Origin: Gnetum montanum
Taxonomy: Eukaryota > Streptophyta > Gnetopsida > Gnetales > Gnetaceae
DNA length: 64,000 nucleotides
Reading direction: 5' to 3'
Assembly: GCA_015680685.1 (NCBI GenBank)
Contig: MNCI01004738.1
Span: 204,944-268,943, forward strand
Under the pieces are notes generated by a model. That model was not told the origin of the DNA, ran no database searches, and saw only the letters and a program-made list of their open reading frames with translations. Positions within the stretch are counted from its first letter, which is position 1. Every line of letters begins with the position of its first letter. The position numbers and the translations under genes were made by a program. Positions 1 through 12,094 of this stretch are shown one piece after another.

Positions 1-360
1 ACAAAAATTAAAGTGTTGCTTTATGTACATGAAATTACTAATCATAATGTGCTTTATGTTCCAACTTAGTATCACCATTACCTTTAATTGAGAAAATCAT
101 TGAAAAATAAAATCAAATATCATTTATTCATGATACATGTATGATTTTAAATTCAAAAAATTTCATTGAAATCCAAAAAATCATCTCACCTTATTTATTA
201 TGTTGAATTCATACTAACACAAAAAATTCAACAAAGTCAATAGACCAACCTCACACAAATTGAAGTAAAAGATGTAGACATAAAAACATATGAAGATAAT
301 CATGACCAAATTGAAAAAGATTTCAAATCAAATCAAAGGATGATAATGTACAAAATTACC
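1..360 (+). other. Possible relic of a Ty1/copia protease region
   Basis: One frame gives NVLYVP, and a neighbouring frame continues with a hydrophobic segment and an ISFIHDTCMI-like stretch. This resembles the end of the copia aspartic protease region, where LYVP is followed by a Leu-rich strand. The frame is broken several times and the fragment stops where the Athila-type LTR begins at 361. No zinc knuckle, integrase or LTR of this putative element is visible. It could equally be unrelated sequence. Confidence 0.22.
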
Positions 361-1080
361 TAATGAGAAGTGAGTATCCTCCACACCTAATCATATAGAT
401 CACAAGCATGTATGAACAATACACTTGAATTCCATGGAACTTTGAGCTAACAGTATCCTAGATAACTAGACATTAAGTTGTCAATCATTATCTTTAAAAT
501 TATCACTTGTGCTAGCTCAATTGGCATGGTTACATGTCATTTAGACATAAGATATTTGTATTATTATTATTATTATTATTATATTAAAATAATAAAAAAT
601 TAATATATCAAGATTCTAAACTAACTACAAACTTGAAGGTGATCTAAACTATGCTAAGCATAGAGCATTTGTTCCCACTTTTTGAACCCATCCTAAACCT
701 ATATTAATGTTGGGCATACCAAGTATTCAATTTTAAGCATACAAAATGTTAATATATTATACTCAAACTAGTCATACCCATGCTATTATGGAATAAAATA
801 TTGAATTGTTAAGAGCCAAAAAGTAAAGTGTATTAGGAGTAAAATGCTAAAAATAAAAGTAAAGTGCTACAATGGAAGGAATCAATCTCAATTTTATTGT
901 CATTATGAAGAAGTATCCAAGTACATCTTGCATTCAAATAAAAATACATTCAATTAATTCAATCCATGCTAAGAGAGAAATTTGGCTAAGTCCTACAGAA
1001 ACAAACTATAAGTGCTTCATAGCTAAAATTACCAAAGGTCCCATAAATGTGGATGATGTACACATTTGTATAGGCTAAGG
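361..1080 (-). repeat. LTR of Athila-type element Ath-1, first part
   Basis: This segment starts with TAATGAGAAGTGAGTA, matching the ends of LTRs at 11,190, 48,284, 51,663 and 57,962, which all read roughly TGATGAGTGG on the plus strand. The element lies on the minus strand, so this is the 3' end of its LTR. Matching blocks include the path through ATCACAAGC near 400 and the copy of the 11,940-11,980 segment near 1,040-1,075. The LTR is cut at 1,080 by copia-1 and resumes at 6,712. The two parts total about 830 bp, close to the other LTRs of the family. Confidence 0.75.
559..583. repeat. (TTA)n microsatellite in the Ath-1 LTR
   Basis: About eight TTA units, followed by AT-rich sequence. Related LTRs have AT-rich but non-iterated sequence here, so the expansion is private to this copy. 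Confidence 0.85.
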
Positions 1081-2169
1081 TGTTGACCATTTGGTATGTC
1101 AAATCCTTAGAAAATGGAGAATGTGAAAAATTTGCTTGGTGATCTTGTAGTACTTGGAAAGACAAGAATAAGATGACATGAGCATTGTGAGATTGAGACA
1201 AGGGCTTAGATGATGTCAAGAGGAGATCAGGACAAAGAAAAAGTTGAGACCAAAACAAGAGCTGAGTTGTCAATTTAAAGTGAGGAAGTTTTAACTAAGA
1301 TTACAAGATTTTCAAGAAATCACAAGGATGCATGGATCCTAGAAGCTGAAAGAAAGTGTTTTATTATATGCCTAAACACCCCAATAGATCAATTGACATC
1401 CCAATGTCAAAGATTAAGATTTAGGCTAGACATCCTACAAAAACAACAAATGTTCCAATTATTTCTCAGATGTCCTAGATGGGATTTCCCATGTAAGACA
1501 TTCCAATTTCTAGTAGGACATCCTACTTGTAAGTGAGATGTCCTAAGCTTAGATGGGATGTTTCAACTAGTTGCATTCTAGTCATTGCACAAATACTAGT
1601 GGTTATTTGATAAGGAAAAAGGCTATAAAAGTAATTGAATCTTCATGAAAATGATAAGCACTATTCATTAGTGTATTCCATCATTGTCTACATCAAGTAA
1701 ATTTGTTTTGTTCCTCAATTTTCTATCTTTGTGAATTGTATTATAACTGTAAGAGTGAAAAAAGTAAGAAATTTATAAAGTTTAGTTACATTGTCTCATT
1801 GATTCTATTTCTCCCTTTTTAAGGCTTGTGGGGTTGATGTGATTCTTGCAAGAAGACATTTGTTAAGCTTGTTTGGATAAAGGTTGTGGGATCCTTGAAA
1901 CCACATTTTAAGCTTGTTGGGACCTTCCAGGGTTGAGTGTGTTTTCTACAAGAAAATGCTTCTTGCAGAGCTTAAACTTTGTAAAGGTTTTCATGCCCTT
2001 AAAACCATATTTTTGAAGGAAAAAAGTCCGTAGGTGTGCAAGGATCATTCCCTTTAAGTGTGAAAGTACCCAAGTTGGAGAACCATGTAAATTTGAGTTT
2101 GCTTTTTATTATCTTGATTATTCAAATTGGGTAACTTATTTAACCTCCTTTCTAAGTTCTCAATCCTCA
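1081..2169 (+). repeat. Copia-1 5' LTR
   Basis: About 1,089 bp, starting TGTTGA and ending TCCTCA just before the primer binding site. It aligns over its length with 5,560-6,711; shared blocks include the GTTGAGACC/GTTTAGACC region and the segment around CTATTTCTCCCTTT. TCATTGCACAAAT in the middle is also found in the copia-2 LTRs, so the two families are related. Confidence 0.85.
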
Positions 2170-2171
2170 AG

Positions 2172-2184
2172 TGGTATCAAAGCC
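2172..2184 (+). promoter_or_regulatory. Copia-1 primer binding site (tRNA-iMet type)
   Basis: TGGTATCAAAGCC lies two bases after the LTR end. Plant Ty1/copia elements typically have TGGTATCAGAGC here, complementary to the 3' end of initiator methionine tRNA. One G-to-A difference is consistent with decay. Confidence 0.85.
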
Positions 2185-2226
2185 TAATACTCTTAATTTT
2201 GGAGTTTAACATCTTAAGAGTGAATA

Positions 2227-3665
2227 ATGGAAGGGACATCATACACCAAACCACCAATGTTCAATGGAATTCACTTCATGAACTAGAATGCTAGAATGCA
2301 AGGATTCTTCAAATCCATGGAGTTCAATGTCTGGGAATCCATTTTTATAGAGCTAATGATTTAGTTGTAGCTATTAGAGTAATAGGAAAAGATTTACCTG
2401 AAAGTGATGTCATTATTAAAATGTTTAGAACTTTGAAGTCTATGTTTAGATCAAAAGTTAGAGCCATGGAAGAAATTAAATAATTCTCAGTCCTAAAGTT
2501 TGAAGAACTTCAAAGTGCATTCATTACTTACAAAATGAATCTCATGAGTGAAGGTGCAATTAAAGAAAATCTTGTTGCACTTAAAAGCTTGTCAAAGAAG
2601 AAGGAGCCATCTGAGCATGAAGCAAATAGTAAAGATGAATTAGCTTGTTTTTCAAGGAAAGTTCAAAAATTACTAGAACAAAAAAGCAAGAGCTTCAATC
2701 AATCCAACATCAAAGGTAAGGAAAGAGGTAAAAAATTTAAAAATTCTAATCTTGATGCATCATTTATAGAATGATGGACTTGTGGTGGAAGAGGCCATGT
2801 GACCTCGAATGTCCAAGTATTAGCAAGTTACAAAAGAAGGATAAATCCAAAGCTAAAATGAAAAAGAAAAATCTTTACACCAACTAGAATGATGAATAAT
2901 TTGAGGAAGAAGCATATGATTCTACAATAGATTCTCATCTTATTTGCATGGCCCTTATACATGAAAATTTTACAAAAGACCTTAAAGAGTTTAAAGATAA
3001 AGTTGAGGACATGTATAGTAAGATGCATGAGGAAATTACCTCTCTTCATTATTTACTTAAAAAATTAAGAAAAAATATACATCGAAAAGAGGATGAAATT
3101 TTTGAACTCTATACTATATGCTCCACTCTATGAAGGGGACTCTTAGATGTTAATGCTAAGGCTCAATTATTAACTCATTTATATGAGCAGAAGTGTAGAG
3201 ACACATGAGATGCAAGGTCTAGAAAAAATCTATAAGTGCCTTAAAATCAACACAATGATGGAGATCTAGAATATGCATCTTAAAAGGATACTTATAGAAG
3301 TTTGGTATCATCCAAAAGGAGAAAACAATAACAGGTTTGATTATCCAATCCAAATTAAACATACCCTAGATTTTTGTTGTAAAATATGTGGACATGAACA
3401 AACTTATCATTAACCTCCAATAGAGCTAAATGATATGGCTCCTTGGTCTTATCAAAAAGACCCCAGTAAGTGTGATTTTTAGGGTAGAAAACCTTGGAGT
3501 AACAATGAACAAGAGAAAGAGATGATCATCGATGATATTCTAGAATGAGAACTGATGACTAGCAAAAATCATCAATCCTCTTATTTCAGAAAACATGACC
3601 ATCAAGAACCAACAACCTTAAATGAATTAAAAAATCCAAACAAAGATGCTAATGATAGAGATTTT
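2227..3665 (+). pseudogene. Copia-1 gag relic
   Basis: Gag would form the capsid and nucleocapsid of the retrotransposon particle. The likely start is ATG at 2,227, giving MEGTSYTKPPMFNGI, the usual N-terminus of plant copia Gag. The segment homologous to copia-2 41,185-41,490 is missing, an internal deletion of about 300 bp. The longest open piece is 2,535-2,774 (79 codons), rich in Lys and Ser. It runs into CGGRGHV at about 2,780-2,800, the CCHC zinc knuckle, with frameshifts around it. A second piece, 2,948-3,133, is coiled-coil-like and matches 42,109-42,250 of copia-2. A CKICGH motif near 3,385 corresponds to CKNCG near 42,430 in copia-2. Stops and frameshifts make it non-functional. Confidence 0.72.
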
Positions 3666-5544
3666 AAATAATAGTTTCATGTTAGGGAGGTACTCTATGA
3701 TCGAGGAACTCATCTCAAACTTCAATGATTATAACATCACTTAGAAGCAAGCAAGGTAAGAATCAATCAATATAATTTTAATTCATTGAATTGATGAAAT
3801 TTTTTAGTATATAAATTTAGGTTTAATTTTATTGTCTATTTATTTACTTACTAAATTTAGTTTTAATTGTTTATTTTTAAAAATGTGAATCTTTGTTAAA
3901 GGGATGTTATAAGAAATCATGGATGATCAAAAGAAATCCTCATTTGATCTTACAAGATGTTCAGATGCTAATAAAATCATATAACCATCAATATTTTAAT
4001 AGAAATTAAATTAACTTATCTTAATGAAGGATCAAGGAACAAGAACATACAAGGTAAGGTTTGGTAAGTTTTCCTGTTACATTCTTTAGTAGTAAGATCA
4101 TCTCATTGCTATGAGAACATATATGCCTTATGCTTTAGCTCATATCATTGATATTTTATTATGATTTGGTTTATTTTTTGGGCTGTAATATGTTGTAGTT
4201 GCCTTATTGTACTATTTTTAAAAGTTCCAAATGTTTTTAAAAGGATTTTTGATGAATATTGGTAAATCTAGTTTCAGGCCCTTAACAAGTAAGTAATGGT
4301 TTCAAGTGGTTTAAGGTCCTTGATTGAAATTCATGAACATTTTGGAAAGGAAACAAGTAAAAGGAGTTTCTTGTTAAACATCTAGGATGAAATTAGTGTG
4401 CTATGCTAATGTTGAAAATTTTTGAATTTATCTTTTATTGAAGGTAATACTAATCGAAGACTTTAAGTTCAAAGGTCTCCATACTTGATCTTAGCATTGC
4501 AATGTAGATCTGGCACTATGATGTATGGTGATCAAGTTCTATCTTGCTAATTTTTAAAATCAAAGATGCATCTAATAATAATAAAAATGACTCAAGAAAT
4601 AGATGCATTGTTTATGTAGAAGTTGGGAAGGAGTCTACCACATGTGCAAGGGAAGCTTGTACCTTATCAACAATATTCATTAGGGGCCACCGATGTAGGG
4701 GAAGTCTCTAAGACTCTTACCAAAAGACACCTAAGAACAAGAATTCCCTTTCCAACATCTACAATAGCTCATGAGCAAGAAAAGGTTTAATCCTATTTGA
4801 TTCTAGTAAAGTATCTAAGGTAAAAGTATAAGCTAATGTTAATCAAGTTATTTTTGACTTTTTTTTACCTTAAGTTGTATTTCTTGGTACTACTATTTGC
4901 AATTGACATATAAAATTATTGGCATATTTTTATAGATAATTTTCATTAATTTTGATCTCTTAAGATATTTAGCATGACCATTCTTATGGATCTTGGATCT
5001 AAGGTCTTCAAAGTTGTATGTATTGTATTCACTTACCTTGTCGAAAAGAAGGAGAGTGTGTTGGTGAAGACTAATATTCATAAATAGATCAAATATGGTG
5101 AAGACTAATTTTTGTAACTTGGTTTTATCATTTATAGTCCTCATACTTATATGATTGATAATAGATTTAAGATTTTTAGCATTATAATGACTATCATATC
5201 TTTGCTTATGGCATGTTATTTCATAGACAAGATACTTGATCATTAGTGCTTATCCATTGGTCCTAAATGAAAATATTATAGATCAAAATTTGAAAGGCTT
5301 TGATTATGTCTCTTTATTTTTAATAGATTATATGCTTTATATATATGGGTAGCTCTTAATAGGATATTTTTCCTTGAATAGCCCTATGAAATCTATGCTA
5401 AAGGATGTATGATCATTAATGGCTATTCATATCTTTTTCATCTTTCACTAGATATATATATTTATAAGTGTTTGTGTCTTTAATTTTTTAATCATATGAT
5501 ATTATGTATTATGCTAACCCATTTTCTCAATTTTTGGACATCAC
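3666..5544 (+). other. Copia-1 internal region without recognisable coding
   Basis: No protease, integrase or RT motif was found on either strand. Short blocks resemble the same part of copia-2 (42,640-44,470), including the stretch around AGGTACTCTATGA near 3,690. A minus-strand open frame of 116 codons at 4,893-5,243 has no recognisable similarity and lies in AT-rich sequence, so it is not called as a gene. Confidence 0.6.
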
Positions 5545-5558
5545 CAAAAAGGAGAGGA
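5545..5558 (+). promoter_or_regulatory. Copia-1 polypurine tract
   Basis: AAAAAGGAGAGGA lies immediately before the 3' LTR start TGTTGAG. The same CACCAAAAAGGAG context occurs before the copia-2 3' LTR at 44,470-44,486. This is where plus-strand DNA synthesis is primed. Confidence 0.8.
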
Positions 5559-5559
5559 T

Positions 5560-6711
5560 TGTTGAGATGTCAAAACCTTACAAAATGGAGAATGTGCAAT
5601 ATGAGCTTGTGGATCTTATAGGATTTCGAAAGAAAATAACAAGATGACAAGAGAATTATGAGATTGGAATAAGGGCTTAGATGGTACCAAGAAGAGATTA
5701 AGACAAAGAACAAGTTTAGACCAAAATAAGAGTTTAGTTATCAATCTAAAGTGAAAAAGTCTCAACTAAGATCACAAGAGTTTAAAGAAATCACAAGGAT
5801 TTCCAAAGCCTAGAAGGTGAAAGAAAGTATTTCATTATATGTCCAAATGTCCCAAGAGATTAGCAACATTCCAATATCAAAGCTCAAGTTTCAGGCTAGA
5901 AATCCTAGAAAAACAACAAACATCCCACTAGTTCCTAAGATGTTCCAACTAGGACATTCCATGTGAGACATTCCATGTTCCAGTAGGATACCCCACCTAC
6001 AAGCATAGAAAAATTAGTGAGACATCCCAAGATTGAATGTGACATCCCAACTAGCCATTTTCTAGCCATTGCACAAATCCCAATGGTTATTTGACAAGAA
6101 CAGAGGCTATAAAAGAAATAAGATCTTCATGAAAACGATAAGCAATGTTTACTAGAATATTCCATCATTGTCTACATCAAGTGAATTTTTTTTTGTTCGT
6201 CAATTTTCTATCTTTGTGAATTGTATTGTAATTATAAGAGTAAAAAATAAAGGAATTTGTAAATTTTTTTACATTCTCTCCTTGATTCTATTTCTCCCTT
6301 TGTAAGCCCTATGGGGTTAATGTTCTTCTTACAAGAAGACATCTGTTGGGCTTGTTGGGATCTTGTAGGATTAAGTATGTTGCTTGAGAGAAAATACTCT
6401 GTGCAGAGCTCACATCATTGTAAAAGTTGTGGTATCCTTGAAACCATATTTTGAGCTTGTTGGAACCTTGCAAGATTAAGTGTGTTTCTGCTGAGAAAAC
6501 ACTTCTTGTAGAGCTCAAACTTTGTAAATTTTGTGATGCTTTTGAAACCATATTTTTTAAGGAACAAAGCTTAAAGATGTACAAGGATTCTACATTTTGA
6601 GTATGGAAGTACCCAAGTTGGGAAACTATGTAAATTGGAATGCATTTTTAGGTTTTTTGCTTTTTTGAATTAGTGAACTTGTTCAACCCCCCTTCAAATT
6701 TCTTAGTTTCA
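5560..6711 (+). repeat. Copia-1 3' LTR
   Basis: About 1,152 bp, starting TGTTGAGATG and ending AGTTTCA. It aligns with the 5' LTR but carries extra sequence near 6,360-6,520, where a segment around TTGAAACCATATTTT occurs twice. The many differences between the LTRs indicate an old insertion. Confidence 0.83.
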
Positions 6712-6821
6712 TAGGAACTAGATGACATTGATCTATATGTGTTTAACATATCAAAATATACATCAACAAGACTACATTGATGCATGCCCTTTGATGTAGC
6801 TAACTTATTGACTTTTTATCA
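6712..6821 (-). repeat. LTR of Ath-1, second part
   Basis: Continues the LTR interrupted at 1,080. It matches 12,050-12,094 (GCATGCATTGACGCAAC versus GATGCATGCCC here, then the shared TTATTGACT) and ends in ATCA. On the minus strand the LTR therefore begins TGAT. The following bases TACCCCACA give a minus-strand polypurine tract. Confidence 0.7.
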
Positions 6822-7029
6822 TACCCCACAATTGATTGAAAAGTTTTTCTTGAGTGAACAAAAATAAGATCAAGTTATTTATGAAATTTCAATGGAAAAT
6901 GGAACTAACTACTAACTAATTGATAATTAAAAATTTTAATTAACACATTACCAAGTATTTAAGAATTTACAATGAGATTTATTAAAATTAAATATAATAT
7001 AAAAATGTGGTAGGCCATTTGTTATATAA
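6822..7029 (-). other. Ath-1 polypurine tract and 3' untranslated stretch
   Basis: On the minus strand TGTGGGGTA abuts the LTR start, as AGGGCA does at 12,095 and GGGGGTA at 52,494. The sequence up to 7,029 matches 12,110-12,340 (for example TTGAGTGAACAAAA versus TTAAGTGAACAAAA) and shows no open frame. Confidence 0.6.
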
Positions 7030-9930
7030 AATTAGCTAGCATCCTCATGGTTAAAGGTGGAGGCTCCTGCATCTTGAATGATCCTTCCTCTCATCCTAGT
7101 CCTACTAGTGGCTTTCGCTACCCTGCTATTGCTATTTCCATGTCTAAAAATTTGAATGCATCTAGCAATGCCTTCATTTTCTCTTCTTTGGTTTGTGGAT
7201 TGTTAGTGGTCTAGGCAACATTACCTAGACTTGCTAGTGTTAGTATATTCCATAGGTAAGGTAATGTTAGAAACATCTTCTTCATGTTGATGAAACAGGC
7301 TGGAAACTACTTACGCTTAATATCAAACATTCTAACATGATTCTACAACTCCTAGTTCTTAGTCATTCTTCTAGCTAGGTTCTCAGCAACTGATTACTAA
7401 TTCTCAAATTTTCTATTGAAAACCTCATGATCTACATTAGTTGCTTCTAGCTTTTGCATCATCTTCTTGTGGAGCTTCAACTCTGCTTCATAGAGGATGT
7501 AGGAGTTGGTTACATACTTCTCTAATTTTGATCTTGGCTATCCTACAGTGAACATCATCAAGTTTACATATCAGAGATTGACTAGCTTCATGTATTTGGT
7601 TATTTCTTTGTTCTATAGCTCCTTTAGAAGAGTTTCTACCTAGTTGTATGTATTTAGTCCATTAGAGAGGGTCTACCATGCATTACCTCTTTATTGGAGT
7701 TTCTAGAGTGCTTTATTTACCTTGGCCTTTACCAACTTAATTTTCTTCTTATACATTTTCTTGATCATTCTCACCTAGTCCTTGAAATGATTCTTCACTT
7801 TTTCATATTTTAGAGCTTCATTTTTAGGTAGTAATCTGAATGATAGTCTTCTAGTGAATGGCTCAAACATTCTCCATCAAAATATTTTGTTCTCCTTATC
7901 CAATCTCCTAACATCATGAACCATCTTGGTAAGCTATTCTTACTGTTGGTGGATGTTAGACTTTTATTTTCCCTACACATGTTGAGTAGGTCATTATATG
8001 TGGTGGTTAGCATGATATTTGATGATGACACATCCCACATCATCCATTATTTAGCATTCCCAACCTCCTTTAAATTTTCTTGAAGTCCTTAAAAAGCTTA
8101 ATTCCTTATGAGTTCCAACTAAAGAATGGCAATATCTAATAATTGGACTCTAAGTTTTGCAACCTCTGCTACTAATATTTAGTTGATGTTGGTGGCTTCT
8201 CAAGTTGTGCTTATTCCACTTAGAACTTGCCTCTTGTTTGAAGCAATTATGACTAGGTTGTTATAATATCTTTTGGAATTTCAAAGATCTTCAGAATTAA
8301 TTTCCAAAATCCAACAAGTCGCTCTAGCACTTTCTAGTGTTGTGTTGTACTCATTCCCCTACTTCTATCTCTAGTAGACACTTAGATATTAGCCAAAGTG
8401 GAGATGCCTGCAATAAATGATATAAGAGCACTTAGAGCTACTTTGATCCAATTCACCATCATGTTAGCAATTGTTTTTCTAGTTCCAATGCAACATAACT
8501 AAGACTGTTGCACCCTCTCCTTCTTCTAGTATGATAGAGAAATCCATTGTGTTCCTAGAGATTTTAAGAAGTTGTTATCTTGGGATGGATATGATGCGTT
8601 CTTGCATATTAGAATTGTAGTGAAGAGAATTCTTGGTTTCCTCATGCAAAAAATAGATGGACCAAGTAGTCTACCAACCAATTGATTATTCTAGTAACTT
8701 TATTGAGTTGGCTCATGATTGAATGATATATTGATGATTCACCATCATCCCCAAAGCCTTGTTATTACAATTGATGTTTCCTAAGTTGTGTTATGTGTTC
8801 AATCACTACTAGTATCTTAGGTTTTATTTCTAGTGCTGCTGCTGGTGGAAAAGTTGATACCTCTTCTTGAAGCTTGGCTACAACCTTATCTTTCATCATC
8901 TTCTACCAAGATGTGATAGGGGCCCTATGGATTACATTGGTGCAATAGTATGGTATCCCTCCACTTTTGTAAAGTTTTCTTATAAGGTAGGGAAAGGGGG
9001 TGTCTTTTGACCCTTCTCATTTTCTTTGAACTACTTCTTGATTTCTAAGAACATGAGCTAGGGAAGGTTCATTGGGAATATTCTACTCAAAGTTGCATAG
9101 ATCATTGTAGAGAATGCATTGATCTTACTAGGGTGTTTTGTTGGATTAGTATGCCAGAAATAAAGCTTAAAATATATATGTTCTACCTATTTAAGGGCAT
9201 TGTACTCTTTATAGTCCATGATATAACAATGCTAAGTTCATTGCATAACTTTTGAATTTCTCTTTGTTGAGGCATCATCTAGCTCTACCCTAGTGTTAGG
9301 CAATTTAAGGGCTTCTACAATGGTTTTCATAAAGTAGAAGATGATTAAATATTTGATCTTTACCATTGCATCTTCTTAGTGGTTATTCTAGAAAAGATAG
9401 TTCTCCTTGAAATATCATTTCCCACTAGTAGAAGTAGTGATCCATAGCAAAGATCCTTGTAATTGCATTCTAATTTTTTTTGGCACCAACTCTAGAACGG
9501 ATCCAAATTTTAGTTCTTGAAAAAAATTTTATTTGACTTCCTTGCTCCAAACCTTCTCTAGGCAAGTCTCTGTTAAGGTTACCTTCACATTTGGCCTAGG
9601 TCTTAGTGCTTCATCATGCCTTAATTACCCTATTTTTTGTGGTGGAAATTTGATAAACATATTTCACCTCAATTTTTTTCCTAATGGATACTATAGCATG
9701 AGTTACTTTGATAACCTACTCCTATTATTATGATTGTTGCTATTGTTGTTGACCACCTCCTCTTAGTCACTTTTCCCTGGATAATGATGGTCCACCTACT
9801 TGAAAATCTTATTTTAGTGCCATTTGTAATCACATGGGTAATATTGGATTACTTTTTTTTTATTTTTATCTCTTGAGTCCATGTACCTTCCAATTGCTTT
9901 TTGGTTACTGATAATTTTGAAAGATTAGGT
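7030..9930 (-). pseudogene. Extra ORF of Ath-1 (post-pol, plant transposon-type protein), relic
   Basis: Read on the minus strand this block and 12,300-15,190 encode related, heavily mutated proteins, so it is a real family-specific ORF lying between pol and the 3' LTR. The N-terminal half contains a Leu/Ile-rich helix followed by PFPYLIRKLYKSGGI (about 8,940-9,010). This resembles the FPxLIxxLCxxxGV pattern of the domain called putative plant transposon protein (PF20167, from memory). The C-terminal half is strongly charged and coiled-coil-like (Lys/Glu-rich, about 7,450-7,800). Athila elements often have an env-like or other ORF here; no signal peptide or membrane segment is evident. There are many stops and frameshifts. 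Function unknown. Confidence 0.5.
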
Positions 9931-11189
9931 GTTAATACTCTTCAATGGTTTTAGATATTTGGACATTTTAATATAAAGCTTGAAGGTAGTTAATTTTTTG
10001 TTGGTATTTTTTTAAAAAAATTATTTAATATCTTATCCATTAGATGTTACTATAGTTTTTTGGAAAAAACAACATAGACCATATCTTCAAAATTTCATAG
10101 ATTGAAAAATGAGTGAAATTAGGTGTGTCAACAATAAGTTATGATTGAAAACTTCCATGGAGTTTTAAGGAAAAATGTGAAATTTGAGCTAAGTTTTACA
10201 CATATATATATAGTACTTTTTGTGTTGCATCAATGGGGATACATTTATGTATTTGATTATATCAATAAGGATGCGTTAATGTAGTCCTTAGAAAAAAATC
10301 TCACTTGAAAAACTAAGGGAAGTTTTTTTGAAAATTGTGAGGTAAAACAAGAGCCCAATAGAAAGCAAAAAGAAGTATAAAGGATGCAAACAATAGATTA
10401 TAAGGCCTTGTATAAGGTTTAGACTTAAGGAAGCTCTTAGTAAGGCTAAAAAAGTACATGTTTCCAAGATAAAAATTGGTTAAAAAGAATGTGATATTGG
10501 ATTATGCATGATATTAAGATTGTAGCAAAATGAACCAAGATATATAGTGATAGAGTCTAAACTGGATGTTCAAAAGCTATGTAAGTGGATCATCCCCAAA
10601 GCAAGTCCATGCCAAAAACTCTCTTACATCGCTAGGTCACAAGGAGTTAGTGGGCATCTTCAAAATTTAATGTTAATCTAGGTTAGATACCATACCCACA
10701 CAACTATCATATTTAAGATCTTACACTTCACAGAACCAAAAAACATTAGAAGAACCATGGTACGTAGCAATGAGGTGAAAAGTGGAATCCAAAAGGGGTT
10801 GTAGAGCAATAGGGATGTGAAAGTATATATCATTTTGATAAAAGGTCCTTATGGATTAAGTGATTAAAGTAAACTATATACCCTTTTGTATAGGTTCCAA
10901 ACCAAGTCCAAACTAATACCAATGGCCTTGCATTGCCTTGAACTCCTTAACTTACAATCATAAGAGCATAACAACCATAGAAGAAGATCATCACTTAAGA
11001 AGAAAGGAACAAGGAAATAGTTGGACATTATGAGGAAGAAATTTTGGCCTTAGTTAGAGAAGTACCTTCAAAAATGGGTAACATGTCTTTCTAGCCCCAT
11101 AACTAGTGCTTGTTTCCCAAGAGATCTTCAAAGAGGTTTATACATAACATTATTTCTTTTTGGATTACAAGAGAAGTGGTGATACATTC
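9931..11189 (-). other. Ath-1 non-coding internal region with a conserved block
   Basis: No coding is seen. The part 10,560-11,130 matches 15,930-16,460 in Ath-2 and 53,190-53,720 in Ath-3, including GTGGATCATCCCCAAAGCA and GCCTTAGTTAGAG. The region stops at the LTR at 11,190 without a primer binding site, gag or pol. Ath-1 therefore lacks its 5' two thirds, or another element has interrupted it. Confidence 0.6.
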
Positions 11190-12094
11190 TAATGAGCAGT
11201 GGGTAATCCCTACGCCCAACCATATGAATCACAAGCATTCACCAATGATCCAGTCAAATTTCATAGACTTAGTTACCTAAGTTGCCAATATTCCTAAACA
11301 ATGAATCGTGTAGTTGCAAGTCATTGTGTTCTCAATCCACACTTGTATCTAACTATGCATATGGTTAAGTATGGTTAAGGCATAAGATGTTTATTTTTAT
11401 TTTTATAATTATTTTATTATATTTTTCCCTAATTGGTTGGTAATGGAATAAAGATTTAAATATTTAGGGGTTAAATTAATTAACAAGTTTTCTAATTAAC
11501 TATCCTATCATGGATTATCCCTTTTCACTTACCATACACATCTTGAACTTATATGAATAGTGTAAAGTTATCAAGTGTACACTATTGGACATACCAAATA
11601 TCAACTGCTGGAATCACCAAGCATTAATACATTATGCTCAAAGTGGTCATACTCATGTATTTATAATTAATTTCATTAATTACTTAAGAATATAAATGTA
11701 AATTTCATGTAAAGTAAAGTACTGAAAAGTAACAGTAAACTAGTCTAAGTGTTGTAATGGATGTAGGAAATCTCAATTTTATTACCAATTGTGCTAATGT
11801 GTTCAAGTACATGAGCACTCTAATAAAATGTTCTATAATCTCATAAATCCATACTACATGTACTTAGAGGGAAGAATATTCTAACTTTTGAAGAAAAATT
11901 TTCAATAGTTTAGCTAAGACTGAGACTAAAAGGTGCCATAAATGTGAAGTTTATGCACATTTAAATAGGCAATGACTACGTTAGTATCAATGTACTTACA
12001 TTAACACATCCTAGTATGTGTTAATAGGGATACATCAATAGGGCTATGTCAATGGGCATGCATTGACGCAACCTATATTATTGACTCTTCACCA
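11190..12094 (-). repeat. 3' LTR of Ath-2 (possibly shared with Ath-1)
   Basis: A 905-bp LTR running from TAATGAGCAGTGGG to CTTCACCA, so on the minus strand it starts TGGTGAAG. It is the best match to the truncated LTR at 48,284-49,121, for example GGGTAATCCCTACRCCCAAC followed by ATCACAAGCATTCAC. This supports pairing them as the two LTRs of Ath-2. The minus-strand polypurine tract (AGGGCA) follows at 12,095. Confidence 0.8.

Larger units (their letters stand above)
1081..6711 (+). mobile_element. Copia-1: gag-only Ty1/copia-type LTR retrotransposon
   Basis: A 5.6-kb element with two LTRs (1,081-2,169 and 5,560-6,711), an initiator-Met-type primer binding site at 2,172, a gag relic at 2,227-3,665 and a polypurine tract at 5,545-5,558. 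About 1.9 kb between gag and the polypurine tract shows no protease, integrase or reverse transcriptase, so it appears non-autonomous. It lies inside the Ath-1 LTR: sequence on both sides matches the undisturbed LTR at 11,190-12,094. The flanking 5-mers are TAAGG and TAGGA, which could be a target duplication altered by two transitions. Confidence 0.82.

Noticed and set aside
4893-5243. 116-codon minus-strand open frame in copia-1
   Set aside because: No recognised domain, biased AT-rich composition, no counterpart in copia-2.
7030-9930. Envelope gene of an endogenous retrovirus-like Athila element
   Set aside because: No signal peptide or transmembrane segment, and the recognisable motif fits a plant transposon protein rather than an envelope.
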